From assembly GCA_002351955.1 (NCBI GenBank), contig DEHO01000067.1:6053-12938 (forward strand): a stretch of DNA of 6,886 nucleotides, given 5' to 3'. Of the stretch, positions 1 through 5,437 are shown piece by piece. Position 1 is the first letter of the stretch. Each line of letters starts with the position of its first letter. The translations under genes and the position numbers were made by a program. Source of the stretch: Flavobacteriales bacterium UBA2798. Lineage in GTDB: Bacteria; Bacteroidota; Bacteroidia; Flavobacteriales_D; UBA2798. The notes beneath the pieces were generated by a model that was given only the letters and a program-made list of their open reading frames with translations, ran no database searches and was not told where the DNA came from.

Positions 1-31
1 AAAAAACCCCAACCTATTAAGGCCGGGGTTT
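1..31 (-). terminator. Rho-independent terminator of rpmH
   Basis: Read on the minus strand, this is AAACCCC-GG-CCT, loop TAAT, AGG-TT-GGGGTTT, followed by T's that run to the window edge. The arms pair over 12 bp in RNA, with the central GG/UU pairing as G-U wobbles. On the plus strand the same two positions are A/C mismatches, so the hairpin is stronger for minus-strand transcripts. It begins about 23 nt after the rpmH stop codon. GC-rich stem, tetraloop and U-tract together make a convincing intrinsic terminator. The window starts inside the T-tract, so its full length is unknown. Confidence 0.85.
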
Positions 32-53
32 CTGAAAAATATTAGTTCAGAGA

Positions 54-212
54 TTAACGCTTGTGACGCTTTTCGCTTGATACAGTAAGTTTATGACGGC
101 CTCTTTTGCGGCGCGCAGCAAGGACACGACGTCCGTTTTGTGAAGCCATGCGCTCACGGAAACCGTGTTTGTTTCTTCTTTTACGGAGCGAGGGTTGGAA
201 TGTCCTTTTCAT
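54..212 (-). CDS. rpmH: 50S ribosomal protein L34
   Basis: The 52-residue translation starts [20 protein letters not shown] and ends SSEKRHKR. This is the full, highly conserved L34 sequence, extremely rich in Arg and Lys. L34 is a small late-assembly protein of the large ribosomal subunit that sits against 23S rRNA. The length is normal for the family. The start is the ATG at 210-212, since the MKRTFQPS motif is the universal N-terminus of L34. No Shine-Dalgarno sequence precedes it, as is usual in Bacteroidota. The gene has its own promoter (258-288), so its mRNA leader would be about 40 nt, and it ends in a strong hairpin terminator, so it looks monocistronic. In many bacteria rpmH lies beside rnpA and dnaA. 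Neither is on the promoter side here, where a lipoprotein gene lies instead. Confidence 0.97.
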   Translation of the reverse strand: MKRTFQPSLRKRRNKHGFRERMASQNGRRVLAARRKRGRHKLTVSSEKRHKR

Positions 213-257
213 GATCGGTATGCTTTTGTGTTATAGAAATCGCTTAAAAACGGGTTG

Positions 258-288
258 CAAAGATAGATTTTCCATTGTAACCCGCAAA
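258..288 (-). promoter_or_regulatory. Bacteroidota-type sigma-A promoter of rpmH
   Basis: On the minus strand TTTG (285-288) is followed after exactly 19 nt by TATCTTTG (258-265). This matches the Bacteroidota -33/-7 consensus TTTG-N19-TAnnTTTG at every defined position. It sits directly behind the stop codon of the upstream lipoprotein gene (stop at 293-295), in the only non-coding gap before rpmH. The predicted transcription start is near 250-255, leaving a leader of roughly 40 nt. I see no ribosomal-protein autoregulatory structure in that leader. Confidence 0.8.
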
Positions 289-292
289 CAAC

Positions 293-796
293 TTATTCCA
301 ATATTTCAAATGTTTCTATAAAACCTTGAATTTCAGAATCCTTTATTGCCTCTTTTTGCTTCATGATACCCACCTGATACATGCGTGTGCTCCTGATTAT
401 GAGACGGTAGGCAACAGAAAACGGATTCCCCACCGACCTGAAATCGAGTGACGGAAACCCATTTACGGAGTTCTTTTTTACATCAGAAAGTGTACCCTTT
501 ACGCTTTCAGCAACATTCTCTGCCGTTTTCATGAGGTGAGCTTCAGGACTGGTTGCTGCTAAAACCGCTTCCGGATAATCGGAATAGCCGACCAGATAAA
601 CCATATCAGGACTAACCTCATCAAGGAACATGGTCACAGCAATATCGCCATGAGCAGTAGCTACATTTTCGGTGTTTTCCTGAGGAATTCCTTTGAATGA
701 AACGGCAAATCCCCCCTCTTCCGACCTGTATTTTGGCTTAGCGCAGGAAACAAGAAGACTCAGACTCAATATACTAGGGACTATCCATTTATTCAT
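293..796 (-). CDS. Small lipoprotein of unknown function, possibly PsbP/DcrB-like fold
   Basis: This 167-residue protein has a short positively charged start (MNK), a hydrophobic stretch at residues 4-16 and a lipobox LVSC ending at Cys18. It is therefore most likely cleaved by signal peptidase II, lipidated at Cys18 and anchored in the envelope. The residues after the cysteine (AKPKYRSEEGG) are not an obvious acidic surface-export signal, so a periplasm-facing location is the simpler guess. The mature part opens with a pattern like FAVSFKGIP (about 30-38) and ends with FIETFEILE. Such an opening and a closing 'F..TF.I' strand are typical of PsbP/Mog1/DcrB-like domains in Bacteroidota lipoproteins; this resemblance is inference from pattern only. 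I do not recognise a specific family and propose no function. The ATG at 794-796 is chosen because it gives a perfect signal peptide. It is divergent from the response-regulator gene (61 bp between starts) and lies upstream of rpmH, which has its own promoter. Confidence 0.85.
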   Translation of the reverse strand: MNKWIVPSILSLSLLVSCAKPKYRSEEGGFAVSFKGIPQENTENVATAHGDIAVTMFLDEVSPDMVYLVGYSDYPEAVLAATSPEAHLMKTAENVAESVKGTLSDVKKNSVNGFPSLDFRSVGNPFSVAYRLIIRSTRMYQVGIMKQKEAIKDSEIQGFIETFEILE

Positions 797-820
797 AGGA
801 GGAGAATAAGGTCATTCTGA

Positions 821-851
821 TAAATATAATGAACTTTGCCGTGAAAAGCAA
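821..851 (-). promoter_or_regulatory. Candidate promoter of the lipoprotein gene
   Basis: On the minus strand TTG (849-851) is followed after 20 nt by TATATTTA (821-828), which matches the TAnnTTTG -7 element in seven of eight positions. Spacing and placement fit a Bacteroidota promoter firing toward the lipoprotein start at 796, with a leader of about 20 nt. It lies in the 61-bp gap between the divergent lipoprotein and response-regulator starts. On the plus strand the same gap holds only GAACTTTG (831-838), a seven-of-eight -7 match without a -33 partner, as a possible promoter for the regulator. Confidence 0.4.
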
Positions 852-857
852 CGTGCA

Positions 858-1253
858 GTGGAAAGCAACAAGATCAAAATCTGGCTGGCCGATGATTCGC
901 CGGTATACAGAACCCTTATTACACAAGAACTCCGGATGGGATTGGGAGCAGAAGTAAAAACCTTTCCGGATGGAGATAGTCTTATTGCAGCATACGCGAA
1001 AAATTCTCCACCCGACCTGATCCTGCTCGATTTTCATTTCGATTTTGACGATCACGAAAATAACGGATCGCGAACCTTGCGTAAATTACGCGAAATGGGT
1101 GTCCAAACGCCCGCTGTGTTGGTGACCGGCGTTAGCGAACCGGAATTTGTTGCAGAACGAAAGCAGGAAGATTTTATAGATGTCATTGACAAATTTCACG
1201 ATGACATGATCGGACATCTGAAAGAAATCATCAGCAGTATAGGCAAAAAGTAA
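858..1253 (+). CDS. Single-domain (CheY-like) response regulator
   Basis: The 131-residue protein is one receiver (REC) domain with no output domain. The acidic pair Asp12-Asp13 follows strand 1 (IKIWLADDS). Asp58 in DLILLD is the expected phosphoacceptor, Thr90 in VLVTG is the switch residue, and Lys112 is the conserved lysine after strand 5. Such proteins take a phosphoryl group from a histidine kinase and act by protein-protein contact. Two departures stand out. The loop from Asp58 to Gly70 is 12 residues instead of about 8 in CheY, and is rich in Asp, His and Asn. The usual Lys-Pro after strand 5 is Lys-Phe. The start is the GTG at 858. The frame is open back to 810 but contains no ATG, GTG or TTG upstream, and this start leaves the normal 5-6 residues before strand 1. 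No kinase gene is adjacent, so it is an orphan here and its partner is unknown. It is divergent from the lipoprotein gene and convergent with the CAP-domain gene. Confidence 0.9.
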   Translation: MESNKIKIWLADDSPVYRTLITQELRMGLGAEVKTFPDGDSLIAAYAKNSPPDLILLDFHFDFDDHENNGSRTLRKLREMGVQTPAVLVTGVSEPEFVAERKQEDFIDVIDKFHDDMIGHLKEIISSIGKK

Positions 1254-1267
1254 GGAGCAGGGAATAT

Positions 1268-1300
1268 GTATCGAACGTTGGTGATACCATTTTACTTTTT
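1268..1300 (+). terminator. Weak possible terminator after the response regulator
   Basis: GTATCG (1268-1273) can pair with TGATAC (1282-1287) around an 8-nt loop, with one G-U pair, followed by a T-rich run (TTTTACTTTTT, 1290-1300). The stem is short and AT-rich and the T-run is interrupted. It lies in the 38-bp gap between the convergent response-regulator and CAP genes and overlaps the end of the CAP gene. The position is right for a terminator but the structure is weak. Confidence 0.3.
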
Positions 1301-1915
1301 ACCAAAATCCATCACTGCATTGTACTTGTATTTTTTATGCGTATGAATGGCAACACCAACATGTGAAAATTGTTTGCTGAATATATTTTTCCGGTGACCT
1401 AGACCTTTTATGCCTTCATCGATGAGGAGACTCATGACAAAATCGAGCGGACGATGGTTTCCGTACGAGCAGTTTTCGCCATAAGGATTATAACCCGGAG
1501 CATGTTTTTTAAATCGCGATTCAAATTGCTGATGGCCGGTTGTCCCTTTTTTTCCACTGGTAACTGCGTGGGCAAATGCAGCATTGTACAAATCTTCTGC
1601 GGGTTGAAATGGTGGTAATGGGTCGAGTTTATTCAACTCCGTAATCAGGGATTTGGAATAGGAAGTACTCTTAACTTTTTTATCCTTATAATATTGTTTG
1701 GCATAAGTTGTGGCAAAAAGTTTTCCATTCATTCGTGCAAGATTGCAGTAAAAGATGATCTGCTTTTCATCTGCGCTCATGTAGGTACATTCCGCTGCAG
1801 AATTTGCCCGGGCGAGCGTTTCCTTATCCCATTCGGGCGAGATATTATCCTGTGCCAATAAGGGCGCTACACAACAAACGAAAAATAAAACAGAAAGGAT
1901 TTTGCGCATGAGCAT
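1292..1915 (-). CDS. Secreted CAP/SCP-domain (YkwD-like) protein
   Basis: This 207-residue protein begins with a signal peptide: basic MLMRK, hydrophobic core at about 6-20, and LLAQ|D or LLA|QD cleavage near residues 21-22. The rest is a CAP (SCP/PR-1/Ag5) domain. An N-terminal helix at about 49-65 (DEKQIIFYCNLARMNGKLF) is followed by LYNAAFAHAVTSG (109-121), GHQQF (127-131), the signature YGENCSYG (145-152), the helix ending in IDEGIKGLGHRKNI (165-178), then SHVGVAI (184-190) and the closing strand AVMDFG. The four putative cavity residues of the family appear present: His128, Glu147, Glu167 and His174. Bacterial members are extracytoplasmic with mostly unknown biochemical roles. Three cysteines lie in the mature part (43, 57, 149), so a disulfide is possible. 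Met3 (1907-1909) is an equally good start; the longer form is kept by default. A -7-like stretch (TAAATTTTG on the minus strand, 1943-1951) lies upstream but has no -33 match and one extra T. Confidence 0.9.
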   Translation of the reverse strand: MLMRKILSVLFFVCCVAPLLAQDNISPEWDKETLARANSAAECTYMSADEKQIIFYCNLARMNGKLFATTYAKQYYKDKKVKSTSYSKSLITELNKLDPLPPFQPAEDLYNAAFAHAVTSGKKGTTGHQQFESRFKKHAPGYNPYGENCSYGNHRPLDFVMSLLIDEGIKGLGHRKNIFSKQFSHVGVAIHTHKKYKYNAVMDFGKK

Positions 1916-2049
1916 TCTACAGAAAATAAAGGCCCAAGGTTACAAAATTTAGAATATTATAATATAAGGTAGTTCCCTTATTTCTATACGTATTTTACGA
2001 TTTGTATTCAATTCAAACTTCCTATCACAATTTTCAATAGTTTTGCAAA
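1916..2049. promoter_or_regulatory. AT-rich divergent intergenic region with a 12-bp palindrome
   Basis: These 134 bp separate the divergent CAP and DUF983 genes and hold the promoters of both. They are very AT-rich. They contain a perfect 12-bp palindrome ATATTATAATAT (1954-1965) and the smaller palindrome ATACGTAT near 1986-1993. Either could be an operator or simply a product of base composition. The only clear promoter element is the plus-strand -7 box at 2038-2045, described separately. Confidence 0.4.
2038..2045 (+). promoter_or_regulatory. -7 element (TAGTTTTG) directly before the DUF983 start
   Basis: TAGTTTTG matches the Bacteroidota -7 consensus TAnnTTTG exactly. It is followed by only CAAA before the ATG at 2050. 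In this promoter class transcription begins a few nucleotides after the box, so the message would start at or within about 3 nt of the ATG and be essentially leaderless. No TTTG lies at the expected distance (about 19 nt) upstream, which lowers confidence. Confidence 0.5.
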
Positions 2050-2427
2050 ATGGCCACTACTCCACTCCCCCAACTGATACAACGCATTCTAAAAGAAAAA
2101 TGTCCGTTTTGCGGAACTGGAGAAGCATTTGAAAAGAAATCGTTTTTTGAAGTCCCGGAAAACCATTCGCATTGTCCACATTGCGGACACGATCTTCAAG
2201 GTGAACCCGGTTTTTATTATGGAGCCATGTATGTGAGTTACGGACTTTCGGTGGGATTAGGAATAATTACTTTTTTGATTTGCTTTCTCATTTTTGGTAT
2301 TGAGTCTTCAACCTGGCAAATTGGTATTGTGATACTAGTTGTATTATTATTTGCAAAAAAAAATTACCTATGGTCGCGACTCATCTGGCTGGCCATGTTT
2401 CCACCCAAAAAGAAAAAAAAGGATTGA
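2050..2427 (+). CDS. DUF983 family zinc-ribbon membrane protein
   Basis: This 125-residue protein has a cytosolic-type zinc ribbon made by CPFCG (Cys18/Cys21) and CPHCG (Cys42/Cys45). It is followed by the family hallmark GEPGFYYGAMYVSYG (about 51-65), a transmembrane helix at about 65-83 and a second at about 89-102. It ends in a basic tail (PPKKKKKD). This order and length are those of DUF983 proteins, common in Bacteroidota and Alphaproteobacteria, whose role is not known. Four cysteines placed to bind one zinc and two membrane helices are seen directly; inner-membrane location is inferred. The ATG at 2050 leaves the usual short lead before the first CxxC. The gene stands alone, divergent from the CAP gene and convergent with prfC. 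An A9 run at 2355-2363, just after the second helix, is a potential slippage site. Confidence 0.9.
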   Translation: MATTPLPQLIQRILKEKCPFCGTGEAFEKKSFFEVPENHSHCPHCGHDLQGEPGFYYGAMYVSYGLSVGLGIITFLICFLIFGIESSTWQIGIVILVVLLFAKKNYLWSRLIWLAMFPPKKKKKD

Positions 2428-2429
2428 TC

Positions 2430-2469
2430 CCTAAAGCAGAAAGCTCCCGGTAGTCGATTTCGCTTTAGG
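2430..2469 (-). terminator. Hairpin between DUF983 and prfC; possible weak prfC terminator
   Basis: CCTAAAGC (2430-2437) and GCTTTAGG (2462-2469) form an 8-bp stem that extends by about 3 pairs past a one-base bulge, with a large loop. On the minus strand the stem is followed by GATCAATCC and then a T8-C-T5 run, which comes from the Lys codons at the end of the DUF983 gene. On the plus strand no T-run follows. It could terminate prfC transcripts, but the 9-nt spacer and long loop make it a poor classical terminator. Confidence 0.3.
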
Positions 2470-2490
2470 ATTAGGTTCCAGAAATTGAAT

Positions 2491-2524
2491 AATTGGTAAT
2501 TGGCTTATTGGTTAATTGGCAATT
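2491..2524. repeat. Degenerate ATTGG tandem repeat
   Basis: ATTGG occurs four times, starting at 2492, 2499, 2507 and 2515, so at 7-, 8- and 8-bp spacing. The units read roughly AATTGGT, AATTGGCT, TATTGGTT and AATTGGCA. The array ends 10 bp before the prfC stop codon, in non-coding DNA between convergent genes. It does not fold into a strong hairpin and has no coding potential. Its function is unknown; a decayed simple-sequence repeat is the plainest reading. Confidence 0.65.
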
Positions 2525-2533
2525 TTCAAATAT

Positions 2534-4126
2534 TTACCCATTCCGCTTAAACTCGCTGGTGGTATGGAAAATGATTTCAGGATAATTCTGTTCAGCCATT
2601 TTCAGGAGGAAAGGTGATTCTGCAAGGTAAACCATTTGATGATCTTTATCGAAGGCGATATTGGTTGCCTTGATCCTAACAAACTCATCCATTTTTGCTT
2701 TGTTGTCGGATGTAATCCAACACGCTTTAAACATATTCACCGGCATGAAAGCACAGGAAGCACCGTATTCGTGCTTGAGTCGGTATTGTATGACTTCAAA
2801 CTGAAGTTCGCCAACTGTACCAACAATTTTTCTGTTTCCGGGCTGTTGAATAAACAACTGCGCAACACCTTCATCCGTGAGCTGCTGAATACCTTTTTCA
2901 AGCTGCTTGGTTTTCATTGGATCATTATTCACCAATTCCCTGAATATTTCAGGCGAGAAACTTGGGATTCCCTGATACAACATATTTTCTCCCTCGGTGA
3001 GGGTATCACCAATCTTGAAATTTCCGGTATCATACAAACCAACAACATCTCCCGGATAGGCTTCATCGATGATGTTTTTTTCGGAAGCCATAAAACTGGT
3101 TGGATTGGCAAATTTGAAATCCTTATCGAGTCTTACGTGGTGGTAAAAAGTATTGCGCTCAAATTTTCCACTGACAATTCTCAAAAAAGCAATACGGTCT
3201 CTGTGCTTGGGATCGAGGTTGGCATGAATTTTAAAAACGAATCCTGAAAATTTCGGTTCAACAGGTTCAACAAAACGTTTATCGGTAGGACGTCCCTGCG
3301 GAGTTGGAGAGATGCGGATGAAAGCATCAAGTAATTCCTGCACACCAAAATTATTCAGAGCAGATCCGAAAAACACAGGAGCTACCTGACCTTTGAGGTA
3401 AGTGTTTACATCAAACGGATCATAAACACCTTCTATGAGATCAATATCCTGCCTCAATTGTTTTGCTCCACGTTCGCCAACAATATCATCCAATTCCTGA
3501 CTGGCAAGATCACTGATCTGAACCACTTCTTTTGCAATGGTTGTTTTACTTGCCTCGAAGAGATTCAGGTTCTTTTCGTACATGTTGTACACCCCTTTGA
3601 ACGTAGCTCCAATTCCGATTGGCCAGCTCAGGGGACGAACATGAATATTTAGTTTTTCCTCTACTTCATCCAGCAGATCAAATGCATCACGGCCTTCGCG
3701 GTCCATTTTATTGATGAAAAGAATAACCGGCGTATTGCGCATTCGGCAGACACTCATCAATTTTTCTGTTTGTTCCTCAACACCATTTGCACAGTCAATC
3801 ACCAGAATTACACTATCCACTGCAGTGAGTGTGCGGTAGGTATCTTCAGCGAAATCTTTGTGACCGGGAGTGTCCAGCAGATTTATTTGCAGGCCTTTGT
3901 AGTTAAATGCCATTACAGAAGTAGCAACGGAAATTCCACGTTGTTTTTCGATTTCCATGAAGTCGGAAGTCGCTGTCTTTTTGATCTTGTTCGATTTTAC
4001 TGCCCCAGCGGTTTGAATTGCACCTCCAAAAAGGAGCAGTTTTTCAGTTAAGGTCGTTTTTCCTGCATCCGGGTGAGAAATGATTCCGAATGTACGTCGC
4101 TTGGCGATTTCTTCAATGGCACTCAT
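2534..4126 (-). CDS. prfC: Peptide chain release factor 3 (RF3)
   Basis: RF3 is a translational GTPase that recycles RF1 and RF2 from the ribosome after peptide release. The 530-residue protein matches the usual family length (529 in E. coli). The G domain shows G1 SHPDAGKTT (17-25), the switch-I motif RGIS (63-66), G3 DTPGH (85-89) and G4 NKMD (139-142). A beta-barrel domain follows at about 290-390 (SGFVFKI...). The RF3-specific C-terminal domain includes [15 protein letters not shown]. The GELQFEV motif and the opening [20 protein letters not shown] separate RF3 from EF-G. The frame is open to 4183, but the ATG at 4124-4126 is chosen because [13 protein letters not shown] aligns with the RF3 N-terminus. 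The 19-residue extension would translate the promoter-like element at 4132-4139. It lies 79 bp downstream of queA on the same strand and probably has its own promoter plus possible read-through. Confidence 0.96.
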   Translation of the reverse strand: MSAIEEIAKRRTFGIISHPDAGKTTLTEKLLLFGGAIQTAGAVKSNKIKKTATSDFMEIEKQRGISVATSVMAFNYKGLQINLLDTPGHKDFAEDTYRTLTAVDSVILVIDCANGVEEQTEKLMSVCRMRNTPVILFINKMDREGRDAFDLLDEVEEKLNIHVRPLSWPIGIGATFKGVYNMYEKNLNLFEASKTTIAKEVVQISDLASQELDDIVGERGAKQLRQDIDLIEGVYDPFDVNTYLKGQVAPVFFGSALNNFGVQELLDAFIRISPTPQGRPTDKRFVEPVEPKFSGFVFKIHANLDPKHRDRIAFLRIVSGKFERNTFYHHVRLDKDFKFANPTSFMASEKNIIDEAYPGDVVGLYDTGNFKIGDTLTEGENMLYQGIPSFSPEIFRELVNNDPMKTKQLEKGIQQLTDEGVAQLFIQQPGNRKIVGTVGELQFEVIQYRLKHEYGASCAFMPVNMFKACWITSDNKAKMDEFVRIKATNIAFDKDHQMVYLAESPFLLKMAEQNYPEIIFHTTSEFKRNG

Positions 4127-4131
4127 GGGCG

Positions 4132-4139
4132 CAAAAGTA
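4132..4139 (-). promoter_or_regulatory. -7 element (TACTTTTG) directly before the prfC start
   Basis: On the minus strand TACTTTTG matches TAnnTTTG exactly and is followed by CGCCC and then the prfC ATG. Transcription from it would begin within a few nucleotides of the start codon, giving a leaderless or near-leaderless message. No TTTG lies 19 nt upstream. It falls in the 79-bp queA-prfC gap, which supports separate expression of prfC and the shorter start. Confidence 0.5.
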
Positions 4140-4205
4140 AGGGAAATTATTAGTTGGAAGAATATCCTGCATTCATCCCCCAATTATTCAGGCATGGAAA
4201 GGTTT

Positions 4206-5426
4206 TCATCTATTGTTTTGCACAAATAGCAAACTCCCATCACCATAACTCAAAAAACGAAAATCGTTCTGCAGGGCGTAATTGTAAATGGTTTTCCATT
4301 CTTCACCCGCAATTGCTGCCACAAGCAAAATCAGCGTACTGCCGGGTTGATGGAAATTAGTAACCAAAGCGTTTACTATCCTAAAACAGTATCCGGGAGC
4401 AATCATAATGGAGGTAGGCGCAATCAGACGGTCCAACCCGTTTTTTCGTAGCCAATCGATCAATGCAGATAAAGCTTCCTTCAGGGTAATATCGTTATTG
4501 TAAGCTTCGTAACATTCCCACTGACCAAGAAATAAATCATCGGGCTTAATTTCCGGCGATTGTAGCAATTTTATTCCCATCCAGTAGAGCGACTCCAGTG
4601 TTCTGGTGGTAGTAGTTCCCACTGCGACAATCATTTTTTGTTGTTGCTCTGCAAGACGTGATATGGTATTCAAACTCACATCGATCACTTCAGCGTGCAT
4701 TACGTGTTCAGCCATGGTGGCAGATTTCACCGGTTTAAATGTACCCGCACCTACATGAAGTGTAACAAAATGAGATTGACAATTCTTCTTTTTGAGTTCG
4801 TCAAATACAAACGGTGTAAAATGTAAACCTGCAGTTGGAGCAGCAACCGATCCTTCATTTTTTGCATATACCGTTTGGTAACGGTTCAGATCAATTTCTT
4901 CGGTTTCCCGCTTTAAGTAAGGAGGAATAGGTAGTGAACCGATGGCATCAAGAATTTCAGCAAAACTTTTTCCGGCAGGATTCCAACGAAATTCAACCGG
5001 ATGATGATCGGTACCGGTTCCTATACGTCGAACCTCAAGTACAATTCCGTGATGTTCCAATTGTAGAAAATCATCTTTCCACTTGGACAAACCACCAATT
5101 AAACAATTCCACTCCACTTTTCCCTGAGCGGCCATTGAAACAGAAACATCACGATTACGATAAGGATCCAAACAAAAAACTTCTATTTTTCCACCCGTGC
5201 TGTTTTTAAAAATCATTCGTGCACGAATAACCTTTGTTTCGTTAAAAAACAAAAGAGATCCTTCAGGAATATTATTGGATATTGACCGATATACGGATTC
5301 TTCAATTGTACCGTTTTTCCAGATTAACAACTTAGAAGCATCACGTTGTTCAAGCGGAAATTTGGCGATTCTTTCTTCCGGTAAATCGTAATTATAGTCT
5401 GAAATTGAAATTGATTTTGTATTCAC
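4206..5426 (-). CDS. queA: S-adenosylmethionine:tRNA ribosyltransferase-isomerase
   Basis: QueA transfers and isomerises the ribosyl part of S-adenosylmethionine onto 7-aminomethyl-7-deazaguanine in the tRNA anticodon, giving epoxyqueuosine. This is a cytosolic step of queuosine synthesis. Family motifs in order are YDLPEERIA (13-21), FNETKVIRAR (61-70), GSVAAPTAGLHFT (192-204), LHVGAGTFKPV (223-233), AVGTTTTRTLES (268-279), NFHQPGSTL (357-365) and FLSYGDGSLL (from about 392). At 406 residues it is about 50 longer than E. coli QueA (356). The extra length includes a segment around 85-150 with WNCLIGGLSKWK, as in the long Bacteroidota form. The start is GTG (5424-5426). The frame is open a little further upstream into the transpeptidase gene but offers no ATG, GTG or TTG there, and the residues before YDLPEE are of normal length. 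Only 11 nt separate it from the upstream transpeptidase stop, so the two are probably co-transcribed, without any functional link I can name. No other queuosine gene is in the window. Confidence 0.96.
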   Translation of the reverse strand: MNTKSISISDYNYDLPEERIAKFPLEQRDASKLLIWKNGTIEESVYRSISNNIPEGSLLFFNETKVIRARMIFKNSTGGKIEVFCLDPYRNRDVSVSMAAQGKVEWNCLIGGLSKWKDDFLQLEHHGIVLEVRRIGTGTDHHPVEFRWNPAGKSFAEILDAIGSLPIPPYLKRETEEIDLNRYQTVYAKNEGSVAAPTAGLHFTPFVFDELKKKNCQSHFVTLHVGAGTFKPVKSATMAEHVMHAEVIDVSLNTISRLAEQQQKMIVAVGTTTTRTLESLYWMGIKLLQSPEIKPDDLFLGQWECYEAYNNDITLKEALSALIDWLRKNGLDRLIAPTSIMIAPGYCFRIVNALVTNFHQPGSTLILLVAAIAGEEWKTIYNYALQNDFRFLSYGDGSLLFVQNNR

Positions 5427-5437
5427 CGGAATAATCT

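Noticed and set aside
106..321. 71-codon plus-strand frame over rpmH
   Set aside because: It is antisense to L34 and its promoter, and the Arg/Cys-rich translation is an artefact of the L34 codons.
797..802. Perfect Shine-Dalgarno-like AGGAGG on the plus strand
   Set aside because: No start codon lies 5-12 nt downstream. The response-regulator GTG is over 50 nt away, and the other genes here do not use such sites.
829..840. ATG at 829 as the response-regulator start
   Set aside because: It is in a different frame from the receiver domain; only the GTG at 858 is in frame.
2636..3247. 203-codon open frame on the plus strand inside prfC
   Set aside because: It is antisense to a clearly conserved gene and its translation shows no recognisable domain; a shadow frame.
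4127..4183. 19-residue N-terminal extension of RF3 starting at 4183
   Set aside because: It is not part of the RF3 family pattern and would span the -7 element. The ATG at 4126 gives the standard N-terminus and length.
4172..4194. CCTG...CAGG inverted repeat in the queA-prfC gap as a queA terminator
   Set aside because: Only 4 bp pair before mismatches, and no T-run follows on the minus strand.
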